64,000 nt of DNA from assembly GCA_947480015.1 (NCBI GenBank), contig CANKBS010000014.1:38512-102511 (forward strand). The letters run 5' to 3'. Every line of letters begins with the position of its first letter. Position 1 is the first letter of the stretch. The position numbers and the translations under genes are program-made. The DNA comes from Sphingobacteriaceae bacterium. Its GTDB lineage: Bacteria; Bacteroidota; Bacteroidia; B-17B0; Aurantibacillaceae. The notes beneath the pieces are model-generated. The model saw only the letters and a list, made by a program, of their open reading frames with translations, ran no database searches and was not told where the DNA came from. Shown here in pieces: positions 1-8,515 of the stretch.

Positions 1-242
1 TAAATAAATTTACCTTTTACATCGATAATGGAATCGGAACTGTATTTTTTAAAAATTTCGGCATTCGAATTTAATTCCACAATTTTACCTGCCTTTATTA
101 CCATGGCTTCGTACTTTGTAAATGCAGAATCAACTGAATAGATGTTGGCATGATGCAAAATAAGATCAACCTGTTCTTTTTTAGATGAACAAGCACCGAG
201 GATAAGAAGGGCAAAACTTAAAACAAAACAGTTTTTTAGCAT
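1..242 (-). CDS. amidohydrolase lipoprotein, N-terminal part (cut by window edge)
   Basis: Reading leftward from ATG at 242 the frame stays open to base 1 (80 complete codons). The first residues form a lipoprotein signal with lipobox LGAC (Cys at residue 18). They are followed by a segment of the type VDLILHHANIYSVD, then EAMVIKAGKIVEL and a run ending in IIDVKGKFI. This is the N-terminal beta-sandwich start typical of YtcJ-like metal-dependent amidohydrolases. The catalytic HxH and other metal ligands lie outside the window, so activity cannot be judged. The gene is divergent from the SnoaL-like gene, with 24 bp between the two start codons. Assignment rests on the N-terminal pattern only. 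Confidence 0.75.
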   Translation of the reverse strand, partial: MLKNCFVLSFALLILGACSSKKEQVDLILHHANIYSVDSAFTKYEAMVIKAGKIVELNSNAEIFKKYSSDSIIDVKGKFI

Positions 243-266
243 AAATTAATTTTATCAAAGATAAAG

Positions 267-629
267 ATGATTTCAGAACAAAATAAACAAATTGCCCTGA
301 GCTGGCTTGAGGCCTTTAATGCACATAACCTCGAAAAACTATTAGCCTTATACGACGCGGAGGCCGAACATTTTAGTCCGAAGTTGAAAATCCGTCAACC
401 CGAAACGCAGGGTTTAATTAAGGGCAAAGCTGCACTCAGAGACTGGTGGCAGGATAGTTTTGACCGTTTGACGACTTTACACTATGAAGTAAAAAAATTA
501 ACGGCCGATGAGGAACAGGTGTTTATGGAATATATTAGACATGTGAACGGAGAGGAGGATCTGCGGGTAGGGGAGGTGTTGGCGATCAAAAAGGGAAAGA
601 TCATCTTTTCGCGGGTTTATCATGGTTAA
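267..629 (+). CDS. SnoaL-like / NTF2-fold protein
   Basis: A 120-residue protein with the N-terminal pattern of SnoaL-like NTF2-fold proteins (NKQIALSWLEAFNAHNLEKL, then LYDAEAEHFSP). A central WWQDSFDRL helix is followed by beta strands ending in GEVLAIKKGKIIFSRVY. The size is that of a single alpha+beta cone domain. There is no signal peptide, so it is probably cytoplasmic. The family includes polyketide cyclases, isomerases and many proteins without known ligands, and nothing here singles out a reaction. It is followed 52 bp later by the peptidase gene but has its own upstream region shared with the divergent amidohydrolase gene. Confidence 0.75.
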   Translation: MISEQNKQIALSWLEAFNAHNLEKLLALYDAEAEHFSPKLKIRQPETQGLIKGKAALRDWWQDSFDRLTTLHYEVKKLTADEEQVFMEYIRHVNGEEDLRVGEVLAIKKGKIIFSRVYHG

Positions 630-681
630 AATTATTTTCTACTGCTTATAATTCATTAAATTCACACACAAAAAAAAGAAC

Positions 682-2853
682 ATGAAGCGACTAAGTTTTA
701 TAATATTACTAGTACCGGTATTTATTTTTGCGCAACAAAAAATTACTTTGGAAGATATTTGGCAGAAGTATGCCTTTTATCCGAAATCAGCGCAAGGTTT
801 TAATGTGTTGAAAGATGGTATAAGTTATGTGGATATTGAAGCAGGCCCTGATGGCGCCGAGACTTTATACAAATACGAATTAAAAACACAAAAACGTGGC
901 GACATTTTAGTGAGTGGCAGTGACGTCAAATATGAGAATCGTTTTCTTGATTTGAAATCGTACCAGTTCAGTCCCAATGAAGATAAATTGTTAATCTCAG
1001 AAAACAAAGAGAATGTATACCGTCGTTCGCCAAAGGCCAATTACTATGTATATAACATTGCCGATAAAAAAGTAATGCAGTTAAGCGATAAGGGCAAACA
1101 AATGTTCCCTAAGTTTTCACCCGATGGAAAAAAGATTGCCTACGTACGTGATAATAATTTATACATCAAATATCTTGAAAGTGGTGCTGAGGTAACAGTG
1201 ACCACAGATGGGGAGCAAAATAAAATTAAAAATGGCTGGGCCGATTGGGTATATGAAGAAGAATTTTCGAAAGCCGATTATTTTGACTGGAGCGCCAATT
1301 CGAAGTTTTTGGCTTATGTGCGTTTTGATGAAAGCAGGGTAAAGGAGTATACCATGGATTATTACAAGGGTGATCTGTATCCCGAAAAATACACCTTTAA
1401 ATATCCTAAAGCGGGTGAAGATAATTCCATTGTGTCGGTACTTGTGTTTGATGAAGATGCGCAAAGCAGCAATACCGTTGATATTGGCAACAATCCCGAT
1501 ATTTACATTCCGCGCATTGAATTCACCAAGGAAGCTAAAACTTTATGTGTGCAACGTTTAAATCGTTTACAAAACAAACTGGAATTTTTATTTGCTGATG
1601 CACAAAGCGGCAAAAGCCGAGTGGTGTATACCGACGAAAGTAAAACGTACGTGGATATTACTGACGATTTAAAATTTGTTGGCAACAAAGGGTTTATAGT
1701 GTCGAGCGAACGGGATGAATACAATCATTTATATTATTATGATCTTAACGGTAAACTCATCAATCAAATAACCAAAGGGAATTGGGATGTAATGGATTTT
1801 AAAGGTTTTGATGAGGCTGCCAATACTTTGTATTATGTGTCAACCGAAAACGGACCGCTTTACCGCGATGTATACAGTGTAAAATTAGACGGCAAGAATA
1901 AAAAGCGTTTATCACCAAAAATCGGATCGAACAATTTCGAATTCACCAATGGATATAAATATTATGTTTCAACATACAGCAATGCCGGAACCCCGCCTGT
2001 GTATGAATTGTACAGCATTAACGGTAAACTTATAAAAGTACTTGAATCAAATACAGAGCTCATTAATAAAATGAAAACCTATGATCTGTCAACCAAAAAG
2101 TTTTTTAAATTCAAGCAGGATGATGGCATCGAATTAAACGCTTGGATGATGAAACCAAACCATTTTGATTCCACTAAAAAATATCCGGTATACATGTATG
2201 CTTATGGTGGTCCGGGTAGTAACGAAGTGAACGATGGCTGGGATGGTTTTGATTTTTTCTGGCATAATTTATTAAATCAGGAAGGGTATATTGTGGTATG
2301 TGTGGATAACCGCGGTACCATGGGTCGCGGAAGGGTATTTAAACACAGCACCTATTTACAATTAGGGAAATTAGAAACACAGGATCAAATCTCCTTTGCT
2401 AATTATTTAGGCAGACTTACATACGTGGATAAAACCCGTATGGGATTTCAGGGTTGGAGTTTTGGAGGTTACATGGCTTCCTTAATGATTTCAAAGGGTG
2501 CTGAGGTGATTAAAACTGCTATTTCGGTGGCACCGGTTACTAACTGGAAATATTACGATAACATTTACACCGAACGTTTTTTACGCAAGCCGGCCGACAA
2601 TAAAAGTGGTTATGAAGATAATTCGCCGACTAATTTTGTGAAGAACATCAAAGGGAAGTATCTACTTATTCACGGTGATGCCGATGACAATGTGCATGTT
2701 CAGAATAGTATGGAATTAGCCGCTGCGATGGTAAAAAACAACATCCCCTTCGATTTTATGGTTTACCCGAACAAAAACCATGGAATTAGCGGCGGATTAA
2801 CCCGTTTGCATATCTACACTAAAATGCTGAAGTTCGTAAAAGAAAACCTATAA
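682..2853 (+). CDS. dipeptidyl peptidase IV (S9B family)
   Basis: A 723-residue serine peptidase that releases Xaa-Pro or Xaa-Ala dipeptides from peptide N termini. It starts with a Sec signal peptide (MKRLSFIILLVPVFIFAQQ), so it works in the periplasm or at the surface. Residues about 30-480 form the beta-propeller, which contains the double-Glu substrate-anchoring motif in DWVYEEEF (residues 188-195). The C-terminal alpha/beta hydrolase domain carries the catalytic triad: Ser593 in GWSFGGYM, Asp668 in GDADDNVH and His700 in NKNHGISGG. All family hallmarks are present and the length is normal. The sirtuin gene begins 5 bp after the stop, so the two are probably co-transcribed. Confidence 0.95.
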   Translation: MKRLSFIILLVPVFIFAQQKITLEDIWQKYAFYPKSAQGFNVLKDGISYVDIEAGPDGAETLYKYELKTQKRGDILVSGSDVKYENRFLDLKSYQFSPNEDKLLISENKENVYRRSPKANYYVYNIADKKVMQLSDKGKQMFPKFSPDGKKIAYVRDNNLYIKYLESGAEVTVTTDGEQNKIKNGWADWVYEEEFSKADYFDWSANSKFLAYVRFDESRVKEYTMDYYKGDLYPEKYTFKYPKAGEDNSIVSVLVFDEDAQSSNTVDIGNNPDIYIPRIEFTKEAKTLCVQRLNRLQNKLEFLFADAQSGKSRVVYTDESKTYVDITDDLKFVGNKGFIVSSERDEYNHLYYYDLNGKLINQITKGNWDVMDFKGFDEAANTLYYVSTENGPLYRDVYSVKLDGKNKKRLSPKIGSNNFEFTNGYKYYVSTYSNAGTPPVYELYSINGKLIKVLESNTELINKMKTYDLSTKKFFKFKQDDGIELNAWMMKPNHFDSTKKYPVYMYAYGGPGSNEVNDGWDGFDFFWHNLLNQEGYIVVCVDNRGTMGRGRVFKHSTYLQLGKLETQDQISFANYLGRLTYVDKTRMGFQGWSFGGYMASLMISKGAEVIKTAISVAPVTNWKYYDNIYTERFLRKPADNKSGYEDNSPTNFVKNIKGKYLLIHGDADDNVHVQNSMELAAAMVKNNIPFDFMVYPNKNHGISGGLTRLHIYTKMLKFVKENL

Positions 2854-2858
2854 GTTAA

Positions 2859-3557
2859 ATGCCACACAGAAAAAAATTAGTCGTTTTTACAGGGGCTGGA
2901 ATGAGCGCAGAAAGTGGCATTAAAACCTTTCGCGATGCCGGTGGTTTGTGGGAACAATACCGAATTGAGGATGTGGCAACCTTCGAAGCCTGGTCAACTA
3001 ATCAGGCTATGGTGTTGGATTTTTACAATCAGCGCCGTAAACAGGTTATGGAGGCGAGTCCGAATGCGGCGCATTTAATGATCGCTGAATTACAAAAAAA
3101 GTTCGACGTGCAGGTGATCACACAAAATGTGGATGATTTGCATGAAAGGGCCGGTTCTAAAAAAGTATTGCACTTGCATGGCGAAATTATGAAGTCACGC
3201 AGCACGGTAGATGATAAATTAATTTACAGTCTTAAAGGATGGGAATTAAATGCCGGTGATGTTTGTGAAAGGGGCTCGCAGTTAAGACCGCATATTGTTT
3301 GGTTTGGTGAACTGGTGCCTGAAATGGATAAGGCGATTGCACTGGCACAACATGCCGATTTTTTTGTGGTGATAGGTACTTCGCTCAATGTTTATCCGGC
3401 TGCAGGGGTTATTAATTTTGTACCGGCCTTCACTCCAACCTGGTTATTAGATCCCGGTGATTTTAATCTGGATTATATTAGGGAATTAAAACACATCAAA
3501 AAAACCGCGGTAAGCGGCGCCGAAGATCTTCGCAAACAACTCCTCAAACATAGTTAG
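2859..3557 (+). CDS. NAD-dependent protein deacylase, Sir2 class III type
   Basis: A 232-residue sirtuin. The NAD-binding start GAGMSAESGIKTFRD and the QNVDDLHERAG segment are present, and the catalytic His is His107 in HLHGE. Residues Tyr56 and Arg59 (FYNQRR) match the Y-x-x-R pair that marks class III sirtuins (SIRT5, CobB), which prefer acyl groups such as succinyl. The small domain lacks the usual four zinc-binding cysteines: between HLHGE and SQLRPHIVWFGE only one Cys is found. As I recall, Bacteroidota homologues share this loss, so it is probably functional. The start ATG lies 5 bp after the peptidase stop. The final product is likely cytoplasmic. Confidence 0.9.
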   Translation: MPHRKKLVVFTGAGMSAESGIKTFRDAGGLWEQYRIEDVATFEAWSTNQAMVLDFYNQRRKQVMEASPNAAHLMIAELQKKFDVQVITQNVDDLHERAGSKKVLHLHGEIMKSRSTVDDKLIYSLKGWELNAGDVCERGSQLRPHIVWFGELVPEMDKAIALAQHADFFVVIGTSLNVYPAAGVINFVPAFTPTWLLDPGDFNLDYIRELKHIKKTAVSGAEDLRKQLLKHS

Positions 3558-3600
3558 GTTTTTACTTCTCGAATCTGGTTCTTGCATCTTGTCTCTTGCT

Positions 3601-3668
3601 CCTCAACCTCAACTTCAACCTTAACCTCAACCTTAACCTTAACCTCAACCTTAACCTCAACCTTAACC
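3601..3668. repeat. hexamer tandem repeat (CCTYAA)n
   Basis: Eleven consecutive 6-bp units of CCTCAA or CCTTAA (one variant, CTTCAA), followed by CC. The two forms alternate irregularly. The tract lies just downstream of the sirtuin stop. It is followed at 3671-3702 by a second simple repeat built from CTTTAAT / CTCTAAT units, which recurs at 18820-18840. The hexamer resembles the C-rich strand of telomere-type repeats, but nothing suggests a chromosome end here. It is most likely a slippage-prone intergenic microsatellite. Confidence 0.85.
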
Positions 3669-3705
3669 GCGATCTTTAATTTTTAATCTCTAATCTTTAA
3701 TCCAG

Positions 3706-3852
3706 CTACTTGTGTCCCGGACACTTTTTACAGCGATCGCCTTTCTTAAAATTTTTACAACAATCTTTTTTCTTTTTATTCAGTTCGGTGAGTAAACCTA
3801 GCGGATTATTATTCTGGAAAAAAAGAAGTGTTTTTAATTTCTCTGCATTCAT
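3706..3852 (-). CDS. small Cys/Lys-rich protein
   Basis: A 48-residue protein starting MNAEKLKTLLFFQNNNP and ending in a basic Cys-rich tail with CCKNFKKGDRCKKCPGHK. The C-x3-7-C spacing (CC...C..C) could bind zinc or iron, but this is inference. A longer in-frame reading starts at 3975; I prefer ATG 3852 because a perfect -7 box (TACTTTTG on the minus strand, 3864-3857) sits 4 nt upstream and would place transcription start at or near the ATG. I remember short CC...RCKKCP-type proteins in Bacteroidota but no function. No partner gene is adjacent. The DNA between this gene and the next one is a divergent promoter region. Confidence 0.6.
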   Translation of the reverse strand: MNAEKLKTLLFFQNNNPLGLLTELNKKKKDCCKNFKKGDRCKKCPGHK

Positions 3853-3856
3853 GCTA

Positions 3857-3864
3857 CAAAAGTA
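3857..3864 (-). promoter_or_regulatory. -7 box for small Cys-rich gene
   Basis: Minus-strand TACTTTTG, an exact match to the Bacteroidota -7 consensus TAnnTTTG. It ends 4 nt before the ATG at 3852, so the transcript would be leaderless or nearly so. No clear -33 TTG was found at the expected spacing. Confidence 0.5.
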
Positions 3865-4069
3865 GGAAGCTTTCTTAAAACATAGTTGACACTTATCACT
3901 ACTTTGGAACCATGATTTGCTTACAGAAGCGGGAATTTGGCCTGAAACTATTGTTACCATTATGTTTTGGAGCATTTATGAGATTCATCAGTTTAAACTC
4001 AAAACGTGCTGATATTTATCTATTTTGAATTTATTAAGCCAGAACAATTTAAAACTCATCTTATTTAGA

Positions 4070-4077
4070 TAAATTTG
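4070..4077 (+). promoter_or_regulatory. -7 box for DAHP synthase/chorismate mutase gene
   Basis: TAAATTTG, an exact match to TAnnTTTG, 14 nt before the ATG at 4092. Its last base is the G of an upstream in-frame GTG at 4077, so that GTG lies inside the promoter and cannot be the start codon. Confidence 0.6.
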
Positions 4078-4091
4078 TGCCCTTACAAACC

Positions 4092-5180
4092 ATGGAAAAA
4101 CGGATGCACTTCGAACCTTTATCAAACTGGCTGCCTGCAGTAGCAGAACCTTTATTAATTGCCGGTCCCTGCGGTGCCGAAAGTCTCGACCAGTTAAGAA
4201 CCACTGCCCAAGGTTTAAAGGATTTGAACAAAGTGTCTTTATTCAGGGCGGGTGTGTGGAAACCACGTACCCGTCCCAATGCCTTTGAGGGCCGCGGTGA
4301 AGAAGCACTAAAGTGGTTACAGGAAATTCAAAAAGAATTTGGTTTTAAAATTACTTTGGAAGTGGCCAATGCTCAGCATACCGAACTGGCTTTAAAATAC
4401 GGCATGGATGTATTGTGGATAGGCGCTCGCACGACTGCTAATCCATTCAGTGTTCAGGAAATTGCCGATGTGCTCAAGGGTGTTGATATTCCGGTGATGG
4501 TAAAAAATCCCATTCATGCCGATTTACAATTATGGGTTGGAGGTATTGAACGCATTTATAATGCCGGCATTACCAAGATAGCCGCTATTCACAGGGGTTT
4601 TCATTTTTACGGAAAAACAAAATACCGCAATAAACCCTTGTGGCAATTACCCATCGAATTACGTACACTCTTTCCTGATTTGCCTATTATTTGCGACCCC
4701 AGCCACATCAGCGGTAACCGTGAATTAATTCCTTCGGTGGCTCAAAAGGCACTCGATCTGGGCATGAACGGCCTAATGATCGAATCGCATAGTAATCCTG
4801 CTGTGGCACTCAGTGACGCTGAGCAACAACTTACCCCTCAACAGTTAAACGAATTGATCGCTAAGTTGGTGATCAGAACACAAAGTTCGGTTGACATGTT
4901 GAGCAGTAATAAACTGGATGAATTAAGAAAGATCATTGATGAAATAGACGATGAACTTATTAATGTTCTGAAAAAACGCCAACAGATTATTGAAGAAATT
5001 GGTGTTTATAAAAAAGACCATAACATCACCATCTTTCAACTCGACCGCTGGCAGGAAATTCTGCGTACACGTGGTCAATGGGCTGATAAAATCGGACTCT
5101 CCCGTCAGCATATTGAAAAAATCTGTCAGCTTTTACACGAAGAAAGTATTCGCGTTCAAAATGATTTGATGAATAATTAA
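4092..5180 (+). CDS. bifunctional DAHP synthase / chorismate mutase (AroQ type)
   Basis: A 362-residue fusion. Residues about 10-260 are a KdsA-like (type I beta) 3-deoxy-7-phosphoheptulonate synthase, which condenses phosphoenolpyruvate with erythrose 4-phosphate as the first step of the shikimate pathway. Motifs seen are AGPCGAES, FRAGVWKPRTRP, VMVKNP and ICDPSHISG. The last 90 residues are a helical chorismate mutase with KLDELRKIIDEIDDELINVL and LLHEES, which makes prephenate. In this arrangement the mutase may also act as a feedback sensor, as reported for type I beta fusions; that is inference here. Start chosen at ATG 4092 because the upstream GTG overlaps the promoter. The gene is monocistronic by layout. 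Confidence 0.92.
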   Translation: MEKRMHFEPLSNWLPAVAEPLLIAGPCGAESLDQLRTTAQGLKDLNKVSLFRAGVWKPRTRPNAFEGRGEEALKWLQEIQKEFGFKITLEVANAQHTELALKYGMDVLWIGARTTANPFSVQEIADVLKGVDIPVMVKNPIHADLQLWVGGIERIYNAGITKIAAIHRGFHFYGKTKYRNKPLWQLPIELRTLFPDLPIICDPSHISGNRELIPSVAQKALDLGMNGLMIESHSNPAVALSDAEQQLTPQQLNELIAKLVIRTQSSVDMLSSNKLDELRKIIDEIDDELINVLKKRQQIIEEIGVYKKDHNITIFQLDRWQEILRTRGQWADKIGLSRQHIEKICQLLHEESIRVQNDLMNN

Positions 5181-5355
5181 GAAATCTTAATCTGTTATAA
5201 TGAGTTTTATCGCAGGAGAATTTTCTTTTTTTAACTTTAAAATAAGAGATGCCAGTCGGAATTGAATTGCCAACAAAGTCTTTCCTAATCCCTGCCTCAG
5301 CCAAAACCGGGTTTCAGTAAGTACTTAATCGTTTTTTAAGTAATGTTCGATTATT

Positions 5356-5883
5356 TTAAACCTTATCCCGGAGTAATTCCCACAATACAATACCAACCGT
5401 AACCGAAATATTAAACGAATGTTTGGTGCCCAGCTGAGGCACTTCAATAACCCCCTCGCAAGTAGTCATCACTTCCTGATCTACGCCATACACTTCATTT
5501 CCAAAAACCAGAGCAATTTTTTCATCGGCATAGCTAAACTTATTTAATGCAATGCTGTTGGTCGATTGTTCAACAGCATAGCAGCGGTATTTTTTTTCTT
5601 TTAATTGTTTAATGGCATCTAAAGTTGTTTCGCAATGTGACCAATTTACCGAAGCTGTGGCACCCAAGGCGGTTTTTTCAATTTCCTTGTTTGGCGGGCT
5701 TCCGGTTAGTCCGCATAAAATAATTTCTTCGATTAAAAATGCATCGGCAGTTCGAAAGGCCGAACCCACATTATTTAAACTTCGTACATTGTCTAAAACC
5801 AGCACAATAGGCCGTTTTTGGGCACTCTTAAAGGCATCCACACTTAAACGGTTTAGCTCTTCATTTTTTAATTTCTGACTCAT
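5356..5883 (-). CDS. SpoU/TrmH-family RNA 2'-O-methyltransferase
   Basis: A 175-residue SPOUT methyltransferase with the three knot motifs of the SpoU family in order: VLDNVRSLNNVGSAFRTADA (motif 1), IALVFGNEVYGVDQEV (motif 2) and VPQLGTKHSFNISVTVGIVL (motif 3, with the SAM-contacting loop). It should transfer a methyl group from SAM to a ribose 2'-OH in tRNA or rRNA. The short length and the lack of an N-terminal extension favour a stand-alone catalytic domain, and the exact target cannot be read from the sequence. It is divergent from the MCE gene (63 bp between starts) and convergent with the DAHP synthase gene. Confidence 0.88.
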   Translation of the reverse strand: MSQKLKNEELNRLSVDAFKSAQKRPIVLVLDNVRSLNNVGSAFRTADAFLIEEIILCGLTGSPPNKEIEKTALGATASVNWSHCETTLDAIKQLKEKKYRCYAVEQSTNSIALNKFSYADEKIALVFGNEVYGVDQEVMTTCEGVIEVPQLGTKHSFNISVTVGIVLWELLRDKV

Positions 5884-5946
5884 AATTCAACCGGCTAACT
5901 GAATAAAAAATACGTATATTTAGGACTTAAAACCTAACCTTTTTTT

Positions 5947-6909
5947 GTGAAGTTAAGTAAAGAATTCAAAATAGGCATTGTGGTTGTTTGCACCATCTCT
6001 GCTTTTATATGGGGCATTAGTTTTTTAAAGGGCACAAACCTGTTTACAAGCAAATATTATCTCTATGCGGTTTATCCTAAAATTGATAATTTAATCCCTT
6101 CTAGTCCATTGCAGATTAATGGCTACAAGATTGGCCAGATCAAAACCATTTCCCTCATACAAAACGATGGGAAGAACGTGGTGTTGGTAAAGTTTTTATT
6201 GCTTGAAGATATTCAGATCCCGAAAAACTCCATTGCCAGAGCCGTTAGTTCTGATTTGCTCGGATCAAAAGCCGTGGAAGTGATTTTCAGCAAAGAATCA
6301 GAATTTGTTGTAAATGGTGACACCTTAATTGCTGAAACGGAGCAAGGTTTAAAAGAATCCTTCAATAAACAATTAGCACCACTGCAAGCCAAAGCCGAAA
6401 ATTTATTAGGAAGTATTGATAGTGTGATGACGGTTGCCAAATTAATGCTCAATGCTAAAACCCGCGAAAATATTGATCAATCTTTCGAAAGTGTGCGTAA
6501 GGCTATTTTAAGTCTCGAACAAACCGCCTACAAACTCGATGATTTAATGGCCAGCGAAAAACCTAAAATGTCGAACATCTTAACGAATTTGAGCGATATC
6601 ACAAGCAATTTAAATAAAAGTGAAAACAAGATCAATAACATTTTAAATAATTTCTCCAATTTATCCGACACCCTGGTGAAAACACAACTGAAGAGCGCAG
6701 TGAACAACGCCGATAACACCTTAAAAGAATTAAATGGTTTACTAGCTAAAATTAATCAGGGACAGGGAACGCTCGGTAAACTGGCCAAGAATGATTCCCT
6801 TTATAACAACTTAAACAAATCGTCTGAAGATTTGGATAAACTTTTAAAAGATCTGAAAGAAAATCCAAAGCGCTATGTGCACTTTTCAATTTTTGGCCGA
6901 AAAAAATAA
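5947..6909 (+). CDS. MCE/MlaD-domain protein
   Basis: A 320-residue protein with one N-terminal membrane anchor (KIGIVVVCTISAFIWGISFL), an MCE domain at about residues 38-115 (VYPKIDNLIPSSPLQINGYK, then DLLGSKAVEV), and a long helical C-terminal region with SNLSDT / NNLNKSSEDLDKL heptad character. MCE proteins form hexameric rings that move lipids between the inner and outer membranes together with an MlaE permease and MlaF ATPase. Neither partner is in this window. Translation starts at GTG 5947; no ATG is available before the membrane segment. The next gene follows after 22 bp, so they are probably in one transcript. Confidence 0.88.
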   Translation: MKLSKEFKIGIVVVCTISAFIWGISFLKGTNLFTSKYYLYAVYPKIDNLIPSSPLQINGYKIGQIKTISLIQNDGKNVVLVKFLLLEDIQIPKNSIARAVSSDLLGSKAVEVIFSKESEFVVNGDTLIAETEQGLKESFNKQLAPLQAKAENLLGSIDSVMTVAKLMLNAKTRENIDQSFESVRKAILSLEQTAYKLDDLMASEKPKMSNILTNLSDITSNLNKSENKINNILNNFSNLSDTLVKTQLKSAVNNADNTLKELNGLLAKINQGQGTLGKLAKNDSLYNNLNKSSEDLDKLLKDLKENPKRYVHFSIFGRKK

Positions 6910-6931
6910 TAATACTTAAAGACAAAATCTT

Positions 6932-8239
6932 ATGATTGGTTCTGTTATTTTCTGCATTTTACTTATCGGGGCATCTGCCTTTTTTTACAGCAACGCCAAA
7001 AAAATCAGACGCAATATTTTTATCGGAAAAGATTTCCCCATCACCGATCATAAATCAGAACGGCTCAAAACCATGATTATGGTGGCCTTAGGGCAGAGTA
7101 AAATGATTACCCGACCTGTGAGCGCCATCTTACATATTTTTGTTTATGTGGGCTTTGTACTCATCAATGTCGAAATTCTTGAAATGTTTGTGGATGGCAT
7201 CACTGGTGCGCATCGCGCATTTAGTTTTTTAGGTTCCTTCTATAATTTCCTCATCGGATTTTTCGAACTACTTGCTTTGGGTGTTTTTATAGGTGTGGTT
7301 GTTTTTTGGTTAAGAAGAAATGTGGTTAAGGTAAAACGTTTCTTAAACGCTGAACTGAATGGTTGGCCGCGATTTGATGCCAATGCGATTTTGATTACTG
7401 AAATGGTTTTAATGACAGCTCTTATGCTGATGAATGCTGCCGACCAGAATTTACAATTACGTGGAAACGAACATTATCATGTGGCCGGTAATTTTCCGGT
7501 AAGTGGTTTTTTTGCTTCTTCCTTAAGTGGCTTATCCGATGGCACACTCATTTTTATCGAACGCTTCTGCTGGTGGTTGCACATTGTGGGCATCTTTGCA
7601 TTTTTAAATTATCTTCCTTATTCTAAACACCTGCATATTTTACTGGCATTCCCCAATACCTATTTTTCTAACTTAAAAGTAAAAGGCGAATTCACCACCC
7701 TCGATTCGGTAACCGATGTGGTAGCTCCAAATTTCGACCCTTCGTATCAGCCAAAAACCGATCCCAATAACCCGGTGCGCTTTGGTGTGAGGGATGTTCA
7801 GGATCTTGGTTGGAAAAACTTAATGGATGCTTATTCCTGCACCGAGTGCGGACGATGCACCTCGTCATGTCCGCAAAACATGACCGGAAAAAAATTATCG
7901 CCTCGTAAAATTATGATGGATACCCGTGATCGTTTGGTGGAAGTTGGTAATAACATGGATAGAAACAAAGGTGTGTTTGTGGACGATGGTAAATCTCTTT
8001 TGGGTGATTATATCAGCAGTGAAGAAGTTTGGGCCTGTAACACTTGTCATGCTTGTGTGCAGGAGTGCCCAATCAACATCGATCCTTTGGCTATTATCAT
8101 CGAATTACGGCGTTATTTGGTAATGGAACAAAGTCAGAGTCCGGCTGAATTAAACGGGATGTTCACCAACATTGAAAACAATGGTGCGCCTTGGCAGTTT
8201 TCACCGGCTGATAGAGGTAACTGGGTTAATGAATCATAA
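6932..8239 (+). CDS. membrane (4Fe-4S)-dicluster protein, quinone-linked redox
   Basis: A 435-residue protein. The first 250 residues contain about five hydrophobic segments, with His residues near the second and last ones, resembling a NarI/HdrE-like heme-b membrane domain. The C-terminal domain has two complete ferredoxin-type motifs: Cys303, 306, 309, 313 and Cys369, 372, 375, 379. It resembles the membrane-bound Fe-S proteins that pass electrons between a quinone pool and a CCG-domain partner; that partner is the next gene. The substrate is unknown. It is separated from the partner by 276 bp that carry dispersed repeats, which is unusual for a two-part complex. Confidence 0.82.
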   Translation: MIGSVIFCILLIGASAFFYSNAKKIRRNIFIGKDFPITDHKSERLKTMIMVALGQSKMITRPVSAILHIFVYVGFVLINVEILEMFVDGITGAHRAFSFLGSFYNFLIGFFELLALGVFIGVVVFWLRRNVVKVKRFLNAELNGWPRFDANAILITEMVLMTALMLMNAADQNLQLRGNEHYHVAGNFPVSGFFASSLSGLSDGTLIFIERFCWWLHIVGIFAFLNYLPYSKHLHILLAFPNTYFSNLKVKGEFTTLDSVTDVVAPNFDPSYQPKTDPNNPVRFGVRDVQDLGWKNLMDAYSCTECGRCTSSCPQNMTGKKLSPRKIMMDTRDRLVEVGNNMDRNKGVFVDDGKSLLGDYISSEEVWACNTCHACVQECPINIDPLAIIIELRRYLVMEQSQSPAELNGMFTNIENNGAPWQFSPADRGNWVNES

Positions 8240-8362
8240 ACACAGAGACACGGAGAAACAGAGGGCACAGAAGCGTATAGATTTAATTGGATTGTGCAGA
8301 GATGATTATAGTTGAAAAACATTGTGACCTTTGTGCAACACTTTGTGACCTTTGTGGTTAAA
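8240..8362. repeat. dispersed low-complexity repeats in Fe-S gene gap
   Basis: Bases 8238-8275 contain a CACAGAGACACGGAG-type tract. Bases 8322-8335 and 8343-8356 are two exact copies of TTGTGACCTTTGTG, 21 bp apart. Both types are familiar as short intergenic repeats in Bacteroidota, and their reverse reading gives spurious proteins with SVSPCLCV and TTKVTKCCTKVT. No gene is supported in 8240-8515. Confidence 0.6.
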
Positions 8363-8515
8363 AAGGCCAAGATGGGAAGATGTTAAGAGGTAATGAAGGA
8401 TAGACTAAATTAGAGTAATTATAAGTTAGTAAAAGGATAGGCGGTAGGATGTGGTCATTTGAAATTTTTTAGGAATTAAACGAACGACTTCCACTGCCAA
8501 TTAAAAACGAATTTT

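Noticed and set aside
3853..3975. Longer N-terminal extension of the small Cys-rich protein
   Set aside because: It would begin upstream of the -7 box, so it would not be on the transcript.
8134..8370. 78-residue minus-strand frame with SVSPCLCV
   Set aside because: It arises from intergenic repeats and overlaps the end of the Fe-S gene.
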